From assembly GCA_019056785.1 (NCBI GenBank), contig DXJV01000059.1:1-64000 (forward strand): a DNA stretch of 64,000 bases, read 5' to 3'. Under the pieces are notes generated by a model. It did not search any database, had not been told where the DNA came from, and was given only the letters and a program-made list of their open reading frames with translations. The first letter of the stretch is position 1. Each line of letters opens with the position of its first letter. The DNA comes from Candidatus Heimdallarchaeota archaeon. GTDB taxonomy: Archaea; Asgardarchaeota; Heimdallarchaeia; JABLTI01. This document shows, piece after piece, positions 8,615-17,303 of this stretch. The translations under genes and the position numbers were made by a program.

Positions 8615-10624
8615 ATGGTTAAAAAACAAGTAAAAGGAATAGTCGATGTTTTTAGAGGTGGCGCAGCATTTCTGGCTGAAAAGCCAATAACTTATAATTT
8701 TCCACCTGAATTTACTGTTGCAGAGAAAGCAAAAGGCCGACACACCCTAGATATGGAAACATGTCGTCATTGTGGGTTGTGTGCAAATGTTTGCCCGAAT
8801 CATGCTATTGAAATGGTTAAGAGAGAAGAAGGAACCGATGATTCGAAAAAAACAGTTCGTTATCCGCAAATTGACTTCAGCAAATGCTGTTTCTGCAGTC
8901 TATGTGTTGAGATTTGCCCCACAAAATCTCTGAAGATGACAAATGCATCTGTAATGGTCGCTATGGATACAAAACAATTTCTCTTGCCACCAGAAGAATT
9001 AGCAAAACCCCCTGAATTGCAGATGCCAGAGCCATTAAAAATCAAAGGAGCAAAGAGCTGGGCACGTTCACGAAGCTTATGGGTAATGAACTATTTTACC
9101 GGCTGTTGTTTTATCGAAGCAGTGCCATGGGTGGGTAGTGGCTTTGATATGGAGCGCTTTGGTATGATTGTTGCTCGAAACCCCAGAATGGCTGACGTAC
9201 TCCTTGTTGGTGGGTATGTGACAGAAAAAACAGTTAAACGAATCATCAGAATTTACGAGCAGATGCCTCTCCCCAAATTTGTAATTGCTCTTGGAAATTG
9301 TCCAATGGGTGGGGGAACATATTGGGATAGTTATAATACTATCAAAAGAATTGACGATTACATTCCTGTAGACATTTGGATTGCTGGTTGCCCACCAAGA
9401 CCTGAAGCAATTGGATTTGCTGTTGTAGCGGCAATCAACCACATTCAAAATGGCTATGCAGGGAAAGAGGAAAAGGTGAAACTTACAAAGAAGCTACAGC
9501 TTCCACCAGTGCTTCCAGAAGATAATCTCGACCCAAAAGAACGAATCTTACCTTTTGGTCCACAACATCCCGGTACTGGAAACTTCAGCTTGAAGTTGAC
9601 AACAAATGGCGAGTTGGTTACAAAAGCTGAACCACAAGTTGGCTATCTTCATCGAGGTTTTGAGAAATTAATGGAATACCGAACTTGGTATCAAAACATA
9701 ATGCTGGTGCAACGAATTTGTGTGTTGGATGGTGGAGCATATGAATTGGCATATTCAATGGCTGTGGAACAATTGGCAGGAATAGAAATTCCAGAACGAG
9801 CCAAGTATCTGCGGACAATACAGGCAGAATTTTCAAGGATTCAAAGCCATCTTCTTAATTTGGGTTTAGTGGGTGGAGCAACTGGTTTTCATACTATGCA
9901 AAATATTACTTGGGGTGATCGTGAAAAAATCCTCAAGTTATTAGATGAAATGACCGGTGCACGGATATATCATATTTATAACCCCCCTGGCGGCGTTTTC
10001 AGAGATATACCTGATAATTTCAAAGATCATACAATGAAAGTAATAACCAATTTCAGGAAACGACTGAAAGAATATGATAAAGTCTTCATAGAAAACCCCA
10101 CTTTCCAAGCAAGAACATTAAAGCTTGGGGTTCTCCCCCGCGAAGTTGCAATAGCTCATGATATTACCGGTCCGAACATTAGAGCATCGGGAGTGGATTT
10201 TGACGTCAGACGGGCGATACCTTATGCTGCATATGAGGCGCTTGATTTTGAAGTGCCAACGTTCAAAGAGGGCGACGCTTATCATCGAATAGTGGCACGA
10301 AGACTCGAAATTGAAGAGAGCTTCCGGATAATTGAACAAGCACTTGAAAAGCTTCCCAGTGGACCAATTCGAGCCAAATTTGGATCCTATAAACATAAAA
10401 TACCAGAAGGCGAAGCAATCAGTTTTATTGAATCTGCTCGTGGAGAACTGGTATATCACCTTGTGAGCAATGGCGGAAACAGTCCCTATCGTGCAAAAGT
10501 TCGCGGACCTATGTTTGATGCAATAGTGGTTTTATTGCCAAAATTGCTTGTAGGAACATACATCGCAGATGTCCCAGTGATCTATTGGAGTTTAGATAAT
10601 TGTCCGGCAGATCATGACAGGTAA
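8615..10624 (+). CDS. NuoI-NuoB-NuoD fusion: ferredoxin, small and large catalytic subunits in one polypeptide
   Basis: This 669-residue protein joins three normally separate subunits. Residues about 45-105 carry two [4Fe-4S] motifs of the CxxCxxCxxxCP type (CRHCGLCANVCP and CCFCSLCVEICP). Residues about 150-285 are NuoB-like, with the tandem-Cys N2 cluster ligands YFTGCC, ALGNCPMGGG and AGCPPRPE. From about residue 310 (FGPQHPGTGNFSL) the protein is NuoD-like. In the two motifs that bind NiFe in hydrogenases, the first Cys remains but the second is Asp: RICVLD instead of RICxxC, and DNCPADHDR instead of DPCxxCxxR. NiFe is therefore probably not assembled in the usual way. The chain ends at this Arg, so there is no C-terminal extension to cleave. 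GTG 8609 is an alternative start. No membrane subunits lie beside it. Confidence 0.85.
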   Translation: MVKKQVKGIVDVFRGGAAFLAEKPITYNFPPEFTVAEKAKGRHTLDMETCRHCGLCANVCPNHAIEMVKREEGTDDSKKTVRYPQIDFSKCCFCSLCVEICPTKSLKMTNASVMVAMDTKQFLLPPEELAKPPELQMPEPLKIKGAKSWARSRSLWVMNYFTGCCFIEAVPWVGSGFDMERFGMIVARNPRMADVLLVGGYVTEKTVKRIIRIYEQMPLPKFVIALGNCPMGGGTYWDSYNTIKRIDDYIPVDIWIAGCPPRPEAIGFAVVAAINHIQNGYAGKEEKVKLTKKLQLPPVLPEDNLDPKERILPFGPQHPGTGNFSLKLTTNGELVTKAEPQVGYLHRGFEKLMEYRTWYQNIMLVQRICVLDGGAYELAYSMAVEQLAGIEIPERAKYLRTIQAEFSRIQSHLLNLGLVGGATGFHTMQNITWGDREKILKLLDEMTGARIYHIYNPPGGVFRDIPDNFKDHTMKVITNFRKRLKEYDKVFIENPTFQARTLKLGVLPREVAIAHDITGPNIRASGVDFDVRRAIPYAAYEALDFEVPTFKEGDAYHRIVARRLEIEESFRIIEQALEKLPSGPIRAKFGSYKHKIPEGEAISFIESARGELVYHLVSNGGNSPYRAKVRGPMFDAIVVLLPKLLVGTYIADVPVIYWSLDNCPADHDR

Positions 10625-10648
10625 AAAAATATTCATATTAAAGACAAT

Positions 10649-10692
10649 AGGAGCACTTTTCCAAATGTAAGTGTAAAAGGTCTCCTTTTTTC
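10649..10692 (+). terminator. terminator after the Nuo-like unit
   Basis: The interrupted stem AGGAG (10649-10653) plus CTTTT (10656-10660) pairs with AAAAG (10675-10679) plus CTCCT (10682-10686), and a T-rich run follows. It lies 25 nt after the fusion-gene stop and separates the unit from the downstream hydrolase gene. Confidence 0.55.
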
Positions 10693-10866
10693 TTCTTTTA
10701 TTATTAAATGAACAGCTGTTTGTGCTGATGTAAAAATAATAGTTAGTAATCCTTTTGAACCTAAAATTGAATTTAACGATTATCTTTCAACAAAACACAA
10801 AGAATTATAAAAACTACCATTTTCGTATTTGCTGTAAATGGCATTTTAAAAAAGGAATTTAAAACA

Positions 10867-11865
10867 ATGGCAAGAAAACAGCGAGATAGTTCGAAAAGAA
10901 TTCCAGAATTAACAATTAGTCCGCAACTTAAGCAAGAGGTCGATGCATTGGTCCAGGCGACTTATAAAACCAATGTAAGGCATTGGTCTCCTACTATTAC
11001 GCGAGAATTTTATGTTCCAATAGGAGAAGTAGGAGAAATACGTGTTCTTCATGTTAAACCCAAGCAACCAAAAAACACTGCACCAGTGCTTTTCATTCCA
11101 GGCTTTGGTGTTATTCAAGAAGAGTTTAACGATTTATATGAAGCCTTACAGGAAGATATTGAATTCTACTATATTGAAACAAGAGAAAAAACCTCGAGCA
11201 AGATAAAACGGAGAAAAACAAAATTAACGCTCTCAGAAAAAGCCAAAGATATTCAAACAGTTATTGACTTTCTTAACCTGTCGCAAAAAGACTTTCTTTT
11301 GGTTGGGACTTGTTGGGGGTCTTCTGTAGTTTTAACAGGGCTCTACGAGAAGACCTTAACGGCTCCGAGAATTCTATTGTTCGATCCGGCTTTTGAACTT
11401 GCCTTTAGTAAATTTATTGTGAATATATCGATACTTCTTCCAACATTTATGGTCTCCCTACTCAAAAGAATTTTCAAATTCTTTGCCTTGATGGGTATGA
11501 AAGAAAAACGGCAGAAAGAACGGACTTCAGCTTTTATTGATAATGCTGTTGTTTGGAAATGGAAACGGGCTGCCTATCAAAACCGGAAGTTAAATCTCTT
11601 TAAAATTCTGCCAGCAATTGAAAAAGAACTTTTCATAGTAAATGGAAGCAATGACAGATTTCATAACCAAGAAATCTATCCGATGGAGGCAAAGGCTTTA
11701 CCACATGGCCGGTTCTTTTACTTGGAAGTCGATGAGTCAAAAAGAGAACGAATGATGGCTGCAGTTATCCGTGAATTTGCGTTAGGTACACAAGTTCAAC
11801 CTGTCCCTCTTGTTATGCAAAAATTCGAAAAGAATCTTAAAAGAGAAGAAAATCTTGCATTTTAA
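10867..11865 (+). CDS. alpha/beta hydrolase with cysteine nucleophile motif (PhaC-like)
   Basis: A 332-residue soluble alpha/beta-hydrolase fold protein. The oxyanion-region strand reads VLFIPGFG, and the nucleophile elbow is LLVGTCWGSS with Cys at residue 149 where most lipases have Ser. The same Gly-x-Cys-x-Gly arrangement marks polyhydroxyalkanoate synthases and a few thioesterase-like enzymes. A later strand VNGSNDRFH gives a candidate acidic residue. A central hydrophobic helix (about 180-205, LLPTFMVSLLKRIFKFFALM) could be a lid or membrane-touching cap. No phasin, PhaE or PhaA/B gene is nearby, so a PHA role is unsupported. It may act on acyl thioesters or lipids. It sits between a terminator and the M20 peptidase gene. 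Confidence 0.65.
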   Translation: MARKQRDSSKRIPELTISPQLKQEVDALVQATYKTNVRHWSPTITREFYVPIGEVGEIRVLHVKPKQPKNTAPVLFIPGFGVIQEEFNDLYEALQEDIEFYYIETREKTSSKIKRRKTKLTLSEKAKDIQTVIDFLNLSQKDFLLVGTCWGSSVVLTGLYEKTLTAPRILLFDPAFELAFSKFIVNISILLPTFMVSLLKRIFKFFALMGMKEKRQKERTSAFIDNAVVWKWKRAAYQNRKLNLFKILPAIEKELFIVNGSNDRFHNQEIYPMEAKALPHGRFFYLEVDESKRERMMAAVIREFALGTQVQPVPLVMQKFEKNLKREENLAF

Positions 11866-11960
11866 CTTTAGCCTATAAATGGCGCTCTTCTTTCAGACTG
11901 AAAATTAATATCTCAAAAAGTGATTGTTTATTGGCGAAAGCTCAATAGTTGGCGAACTAA

Positions 11961-13181
11961 ATGGTCACTGGAGTATCACAAGAAGATGACTTACCAATCG
12001 ATGTAGGTTATTTAAGACGACTTTTAGAAGAGATGATTAAAATTCCTTCTGTAGTTGGAGAGGAAAAAACACTTGCTATCTTTCTCGAAGAAGAAGTGAA
12101 AAAACTTGGGTTGCAAACGGAACTTGAGAGAGTAGAGTTTGAACGCTTTAATCTCTATGCAGTTCGCTCTTTCCATGAACGTGGAAAAACATTAACTTTC
12201 AATGGGCACTTAGATACTGTTGAGAGTTGCTCTGGTTGGGAAACAGATCCCTTCTCACCCATGCTAAGAGGTCAAGAGCTTTATGGGTTAGGCTCTTTGG
12301 ATATGAAAAGTGGTCTTGCTTGTGAATTAGCAGCAATTAAAGCTCTTGTCAACTCAAATCTCGAATTAGTCGGAACAATCCATTTTACTGCTGTAGTAGA
12401 TGAAGAGGGCTATGGAAAAGGAGCACGAAAAATGTTACACAATCCTTCTTTTGGTAAAGGACGTACAGATGGGATTCTGATAGCCGAACCATTTTTTGGT
12501 GATAATGAAACAAATGCCCTGCCACTTGGAATGACAGGCAAAGTACTTTATAAAATCACAATTCACGGTCGTTCAGCTCATGCCTTTACGCCTGCCAAAG
12601 GAATAAACGCCATTGATGTTGCTGGGAAAATTATTGCCAACATGCAAGAACAACTAGATAGCCCCTCTAAGAAGCGTTTGTTTGTTTTACCAAGCGACAA
12701 TGCATTTGGTTCAGGAACAATGTGTTTCTTAAAAGTCGTTGGTGGTTATAAAGTCTATTCTGTTGTTGTCCCTGACCGGTGTGAGTTAATACTAAATCGA
12801 TTGTTAGTACCCGGAGAAACGAAAGAAAGTGCCTTGAAAGATATACAAGAATTTCTATTACAGCTCGACTTGCCAGCGGAGGTTACACTCGAGATAGTTC
12901 CACCATTTTACGTCCCGTATAAACTACCTCAAACAACACCGCTAGTAGCCTCTCTCGCGAAAAGTTACCAGGCTATTTTTGATTTTCCACCACAGTTTAA
13001 TTATCGCAAGATGATTACAGATGCCAATATCTTTTATGGAGAAGGTAAAATCCCAACTGTTCTTTTTGGCCCAAAAGGAGGAAACATTCATGCTGCAAAC
13101 GAATATGTCGACCTCTCATTATTGTCAGCTATTGCTCAAATCTATTGTCAGTTATTCCTTTCTTTTCAAAAGCAAATCTAA
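11961..13181 (+). CDS. M20 family metallopeptidase (ArgE/DapE/carboxypeptidase-like)
   Basis: A 406-residue zinc peptidase of the M20/ArgE/DapE/ACY1 family. Metal and catalytic residues are visible in order: FNGHLDTV (His plus the catalytic Asp), GLGSLDMKSG (bridging Asp), VVDEEGYG (general base Glu and metal Glu), and IHAANEYVDL near the C terminus (final His). The dimerisation lid is the stretch starting GKVLYKITIHGRSAHAFTP. The enzyme should remove an acyl or amino-acid group from a peptide or N-acyl amino acid in the cytosol; the exact substrate cannot be read. The stop codon overlaps by 4 nt the end of the convergent Lrp gene. Confidence 0.85.
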   Translation: MVTGVSQEDDLPIDVGYLRRLLEEMIKIPSVVGEEKTLAIFLEEEVKKLGLQTELERVEFERFNLYAVRSFHERGKTLTFNGHLDTVESCSGWETDPFSPMLRGQELYGLGSLDMKSGLACELAAIKALVNSNLELVGTIHFTAVVDEEGYGKGARKMLHNPSFGKGRTDGILIAEPFFGDNETNALPLGMTGKVLYKITIHGRSAHAFTPAKGINAIDVAGKIIANMQEQLDSPSKKRLFVLPSDNAFGSGTMCFLKVVGGYKVYSVVVPDRCELILNRLLVPGETKESALKDIQEFLLQLDLPAEVTLEIVPPFYVPYKLPQTTPLVASLAKSYQAIFDFPPQFNYRKMITDANIFYGEGKIPTVLFGPKGGNIHAANEYVDLSLLSAIAQIYCQLFLSFQKQI

Positions 13182-13621
13182 GAATCAATCGTAGCACACC
13201 AAAAAGATGTTGATGTAGTTGTTTTTGCTACACCTGGCAGTGGGCGAATCTTATCTAAAACCATTTCCCCGATTTTTTCGAGTGTTGCTCCTCGAACTTT
13301 CACGAGAAGGTCCCATTCTCCGGAGATTAAATGAACTTCTGAGACATTTGGAAGTCGAGCCAGCTTTTCAGCTAATTTCCGTTGTGTGATCTCAGCGTTT
13401 TGTGCAAATTCAATAAAGACAAAGGCTGTTACGGGAAGACCGATTTTTTTAAAGTCTTTCTCAATAGTGAACTTTCGAATGACCCCTTCTTGTTTCAATT
13501 TTTCAATCCGGGAATGAACTGTTACTCGAGGGATGTCAAGCTTTGTTGCAATCCTTTTGGTTGGCATACGAGCATCTTTTTCAAGTTCTTGAAGTATTAG
13601 TCTGTCCTTTTCATCGAGCAT
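13178..13621 (-). CDS. Lrp/AsnC family transcriptional regulator
   Basis: A 147-residue regulator. The N-terminal helix-turn-helix (about 1-60) starts MLDEKDRLILQELEKDARMP and includes RIATKLDIPRVTVHSRIEKL as helix-turn-helix and wing entry. The remainder is the RAM ligand-binding and oligomerisation domain (VTAFVFIEF, followed by VSEVHLISGEWDLLVKVRG). Family members form dimers or octamers and sense amino acids. The leader carries a good Shine-Dalgarno, AGGAG, 9 nt from ATG, and a 7-bp inverted repeat upstream that may be its own operator. The gene is convergent with the M20 peptidase and could regulate it, but that is inference. Confidence 0.9.
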   Translation of the reverse strand: MLDEKDRLILQELEKDARMPTKRIATKLDIPRVTVHSRIEKLKQEGVIRKFTIEKDFKKIGLPVTAFVFIEFAQNAEITQRKLAEKLARLPNVSEVHLISGEWDLLVKVRGATLEKIGEMVLDKIRPLPGVAKTTTSTSFWCATIDS

Positions 13622-13637
13622 GAAAATATCTCCTTTA

Positions 13638-13658
13638 TTAAATTATATTTCAATTTAA
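13638..13658. promoter_or_regulatory. inverted repeat upstream of the Lrp gene (possible autoregulatory operator)
   Basis: TTAAATT (13638-13644) and AATTTAA (13652-13658) are perfect 7-bp arms around a 7-nt spacer, 17-37 nt upstream of the Lrp start. Lrp proteins bind AT-rich dyads and often repress themselves. The region is AT-rich generally, so chance is possible. Confidence 0.4.
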
Positions 13659-13729
13659 CAGCTTATTTTTGTTTGAAAAATCTTTTGTCAAAAAAAAGAG
13701 GAAAGAAAAATCCTCCCTCAAGATTTACT

Positions 13730-15445
13730 TTAATTAGCTATGTTTTTATTTTTCTCTTCAAATTCTGCGACTTTCTTTTCATAGCGTTCGATTTCAATTT
13801 TACTGGAATAGGTTGCCAAAGAATAAATTGCAAGGCCAATAAGTCCGACCCCGAAAGCACTAATTACAAACCCAAGAACATAGCTTCCTATACGTGTTTT
13901 TATGCCATCAACTACAAAACCGAAATCATATCCATAGAATTCTGCGTTTGGAACTGCTATGTAGTCAATTATCAAAAGAACACAATAAAAAGTTGTTTTT
14001 GTTGAAGCTTGATATGAAATACTCGGTGTAGTGAGATCATCATATGAGGTAAAAGTCTCGATAGGAACTTCACTGAAAATCAATTTAGCTATCGAGTCAT
14101 TAAGAAATTCTTGAGCCAAATTAAAATAATTCAAAATTAATTGCCTGAAAAGCGCAGAATCATATGGTGCTTGATATTGTTGAGCTGCCCACAGAAACCA
14201 CAAATTTTGACAACTTTCAAAGAATTTGGTAAAAGTACTTTCATTACAAAGAACAAGAGCAGCTTGAAAAGATTCTTTATTTGAAGAATAGCCATATCTT
14301 GGCATAAATCTTAAGCTGTCATTTTTCCGAACAGTAAATCTTTCCATTGTTCCCCAACCCATGTCATTTACTGAAGGTTTTGTATTTGTTCCAGGGGTAT
14401 ACCAACTCCAGTTCGGAAGGATAGTAATATTTGTTATTGTAGAAGAATAATAGGCTTTTTTCATACCAACAACAGGACCCAATGTCAAGCCAACAGTCAA
14501 GAATATTATTCCAAAAGTTATGAGATAGGAACGAATTTCTTTTAAATAGTATTTCCATCCGCCCGGTCGTTTCCCTGCTTTGTATGGTACTCGTAATCGA
14601 TCCCCTTGAAGAATGGCCCAAGATAAGACGATGGAAACAATAATTACTACAAGCAATACGACTGAAAAAGTAAGCGCTTTTGCCGGTGAACCAAGTTTAA
14701 CAAATCCATCCGCATAGTTCCCTGGGAAGACTGCTGGCGACTCACTATTACCATATTCATTTATGGGGTAAACTATTAGCGATTTTATGTAATAAGAGAT
14801 AGTTAGGCTACGCAGCGTTGGCGAAAAACTTGCAAATACAAATTCCCAGATAAAGACGAAAAATAACCCGAACCACAGAGGGTTTTTGAAAAGAAGGCCA
14901 ATGAGCATGAAAATGGCTCCATACACTACTGCTGCTATAAAAGCAACGAACATAAAACGTAGAGCCATATCAAAATACATCAGCCCCGCTAGTATGCCAA
15001 AGGAAAGATAGTTCAATAAAGTGGCGACAATAATAAAGAAAGGGACGACGGTGAGGTAACCCAGATATTTTATTATCACAAGTTCAAACCGATGAATGGG
15101 TCGGGAAGTCAAATAAGTGATAGAGCGATTGTTCTTTTCATCATTAAACATTGTGGAGGCAATGTACATCGTAAAAAGTGGGATGATAATCCCAAAATAC
15201 CCCCTAAACATGATGTCAGAATAAAGAGAATAAAATTCGTTCGCTAACATATAATTGACCGAAAAAGCAACGATAGGACCTGCAATTATTGGTAGAAGAA
15301 TCAGCGCATTGAAGATCCAGCTTTTTCCTTGCTTAAATAACGTTGAAATTAATTTGCTAAGGTAGAGCCGGTAAATTGGTCCAAATCTCCGTTTCCAGCT
15401 GAACTTTTTTTCGTATTTAGTTAGGTTTTCGTATAACTTTTCCAT
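13730..15445 (-). CDS. ABC-2 type transporter permease with large extracytoplasmic insert
   Basis: A 571-residue membrane protein, the last gene of a four-gene ABC operon. After a basic cytosolic N terminus it has about five membrane helices in residues 40-270. These include the STMFNDEKNNRSITYLTSRPIHR block, in which an ABC-2 permease typically contacts its ATPase, and one more helix follows near 305-325. A soluble segment of roughly 190 residues (about 330-520) lies outside the membrane. It is followed by a final helix and a short charged tail. Classic ABC-2 permeases have six helices and no such insert, so this resembles transporters that carry an extracytoplasmic sensor or export domain. 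AGGAG precedes the ATG. The 17-nt gap to the upstream ATPase supports their pairing. Confidence 0.8.
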   Translation of the reverse strand: MEKLYENLTKYEKKFSWKRRFGPIYRLYLSKLISTLFKQGKSWIFNALILLPIIAGPIVAFSVNYMLANEFYSLYSDIMFRGYFGIIIPLFTMYIASTMFNDEKNNRSITYLTSRPIHRFELVIIKYLGYLTVVPFFIIVATLLNYLSFGILAGLMYFDMALRFMFVAFIAAVVYGAIFMLIGLLFKNPLWFGLFFVFIWEFVFASFSPTLRSLTISYYIKSLIVYPINEYGNSESPAVFPGNYADGFVKLGSPAKALTFSVVLLVVIIVSIVLSWAILQGDRLRVPYKAGKRPGGWKYYLKEIRSYLITFGIIFLTVGLTLGPVVGMKKAYYSSTITNITILPNWSWYTPGTNTKPSVNDMGWGTMERFTVRKNDSLRFMPRYGYSSNKESFQAALVLCNESTFTKFFESCQNLWFLWAAQQYQAPYDSALFRQLILNYFNLAQEFLNDSIAKLIFSEVPIETFTSYDDLTTPSISYQASTKTTFYCVLLIIDYIAVPNAEFYGYDFGFVVDGIKTRIGSYVLGFVISAFGVGLIGLAIYSLATYSSKIEIERYEKKVAEFEEKNKNIAN

Positions 15446-15462
15446 GCTCTTTTTAGCTCCTT

Positions 15463-16401
15463 TTATTTTCTTTTCGTTAAATAATCAAAGATTGCTTCCA
15501 AGCCTGCATCCAATGTTGCCATTTCAAGAATTTTCACTTTTGATTCAACTGCAAGCTCTTGGATGAGTTTGTAAAAAGCATTTGAATTATTTGTTCGAAT
15601 ATTGATGTATTCGAAATTTTCTATATCAGGTGCAACATTAAGGACGAAATCGTAGTCTAACAGAATCGTTGCGAGTCGCTTCCTATCGGGTGTTTTAATG
15701 CGAATTGTAAAAGGAATCTTATCCATGAGTTCACGAATTTCGCTAATGCTCCCTTGGGCAATAGCCCTACCTGAATAAATCAATAGAATTTTGTTGGTAA
15801 TCCGTTCAACTTCGTGTAAAATATGACTCGAGATAAGAATGTTCTTCCCAAAATCTCTACCCAATTTTTGAATCAACTGAACTAATTCTCTACGGACAAG
15901 TGGATCTGTCGATTGGAGGGGCTCATCAAGGAACAGAATTTCAGGGTCATGAACAATTGCTTGAGCAATTTTAATACGTTGGCGCATACCCTTGGAATAC
16001 CCTTTAATTGCTCTATCCATTGCCTCAGTCAACCCGACGAGTTTGATAGCTTCAACTGCAGCTTTATTTGCAGCCTCGCGAGATAAGCCACTGATTTGTG
16101 CCAATTCACGTACGAATTTGCGCCCTGTCATCCATTCAAATAGAATTTCTTGTTCCGGGCAAAAACCAAACCGCTTCAAAATTTCGGGATTGTTCCACAC
16201 TTCACTTCCTTCAACATAAATTTCTCCCGAGCTTTGCCGGAGTTGTGCAGTGGCAATATTCAAGAATGTTGATTTTCCAGCACCATTGGGCCCCAGTAAG
16301 CCAACGATCCCTCGATCGATTTTTACTGTAATTTTGTTTAGCGCCATAACTTCTTTGTACCATTTGTTCAAATCGTATGTTTCTATGAAATACTCTTTCA
16401 T
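15463..16401 (-). CDS. ABC-2 transporter ATP-binding protein
   Basis: A 312-residue ATPase of the DrrA/CcmA class. It has the Walker A motif GLLGPNGAGKST, the signature YSKGMRQRIKIAQ, the Walker B motif ILFLDEPLQSTDP and the switch His in ILISSHILHEVE. The D-loop region is LQSTDP instead of the usual TNGLDP; the key Asp is kept. A C-terminal domain of about 80 residues follows, as in many ABC-2 ATPases. The start overlaps the stop of the upstream permease by one base, and a strong GGAGG lies 7 nt before the ATG. It is translationally coupled and probably energises the 13730-15445 permease. Confidence 0.92.
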   Translation of the reverse strand: MKEYFIETYDLNKWYKEVMALNKITVKIDRGIVGLLGPNGAGKSTFLNIATAQLRQSSGEIYVEGSEVWNNPEILKRFGFCPEQEILFEWMTGRKFVRELAQISGLSREAANKAAVEAIKLVGLTEAMDRAIKGYSKGMRQRIKIAQAIVHDPEILFLDEPLQSTDPLVRRELVQLIQKLGRDFGKNILISSHILHEVERITNKILLIYSGRAIAQGSISEIRELMDKIPFTIRIKTPDRKRLATILLDYDFVLNVAPDIENFEYINIRTNNSNAFYKLIQELAVESKVKILEMATLDAGLEAIFDYLTKRK

Positions 16402-17303
16402 TAGCTAACCTCCTCGCGATACAACCTGTTAATGGTCATCAGCAGAAAAATAATGCCTATTGTAATCATTAAAGTGATTGCAACACCACCACTTAGTGTT
16501 GATTCAAAGAAATTCATCCCAAACATTGATGTTGAAGGGCTACCAAAGATTAGAAAGACAGCTGCAACAATGATTAAGGCGATTGAGAAGTATTGAATCC
16601 AATCAGCTTCGATGAATTCAGCTATAAGGCTTGCGACGAGCGATGGTAAAAATAGCACTAAAATAGAGAGGATGCCTCCTAAAACACTTTGTTTACTTAT
16701 CGATGAGAAATATAAAACAATGGAACCCATGAAAAACACTATTAGGAATCCAGAAGCAAAAGTTGAGAGATAAGTCATGATCACTGTTTTAATAGCAAGA
16801 CCACTAACACCTTCAAGTAAATTAAATGTTACTAAGAAAACAAACCAAGGAACAAATGTTACAAAACTTGAGACCATATAAACAGAAAGAGCTTTTCCAA
16901 TTGCGTAGTCAATGCGAGTTATGGGGCGGGAGAAGTATAATGCCAAACTATTGTTCTTTTTATCATTAGCGATGGTTCCAGAGTTTAAAGCACAAATAAA
17001 GACTATCGGTAAAAAGATCAATCCGGGATTGAAGGAGAAATTAATGATGGTATACATTGTTGCATCCACCCCACCTAATCCCCCCAAGAAGAATTCTCGC
17101 ACGAAGGCAGGGAAGAAAATAGCGGAAAAGATAAGCATCAAAGTAAATGATATCACAGGCAAATTACAAAGAATTAAGAGAAAGATGATTTTTTTGCCTG
17201 AAAACTGCACCCGGAAAGTTTGGGTTGCAATTGACCAAATTCTAAAGAATCGTCCTTTAATTTCACCTTTATATTCTCTATAGCTGCGATTAAAGACACT
17301 CAT
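16401..17303 (-). CDS. ABC-2 type transporter permease
   Basis: A 300-residue permease with about six hydrophobic helices. It carries the juxtamembrane block TIANDKKNNSLALYFSRPITR, which is shared with the 13730-15445 permease (NDEKNNRSITYLTSRPIHR) and marks the second gene pair as paralogous. It overlaps the upstream ATPase gene by 4 nt and the downstream ATPase by 1 nt. GAGG lies about 7 nt before its start. It lacks the large external insert of its paralogue. Substrate is unknown; ABC-2 exporters move lipids, polysaccharides, peptides or drugs outward. Confidence 0.88.
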   Translation of the reverse strand: MSVFNRSYREYKGEIKGRFFRIWSIATQTFRVQFSGKKIIFLLILCNLPVISFTLMLIFSAIFFPAFVREFFLGGLGGVDATMYTIINFSFNPGLIFLPIVFICALNSGTIANDKKNNSLALYFSRPITRIDYAIGKALSVYMVSSFVTFVPWFVFLVTFNLLEGVSGLAIKTVIMTYLSTFASGFLIVFFMGSIVLYFSSISKQSVLGGILSILVLFLPSLVASLIAEFIEADWIQYFSIALIIVAAVFLIFGSPSTSMFGMNFFESTLSGGVAITLMITIGIIFLLMTINRLYREEVS

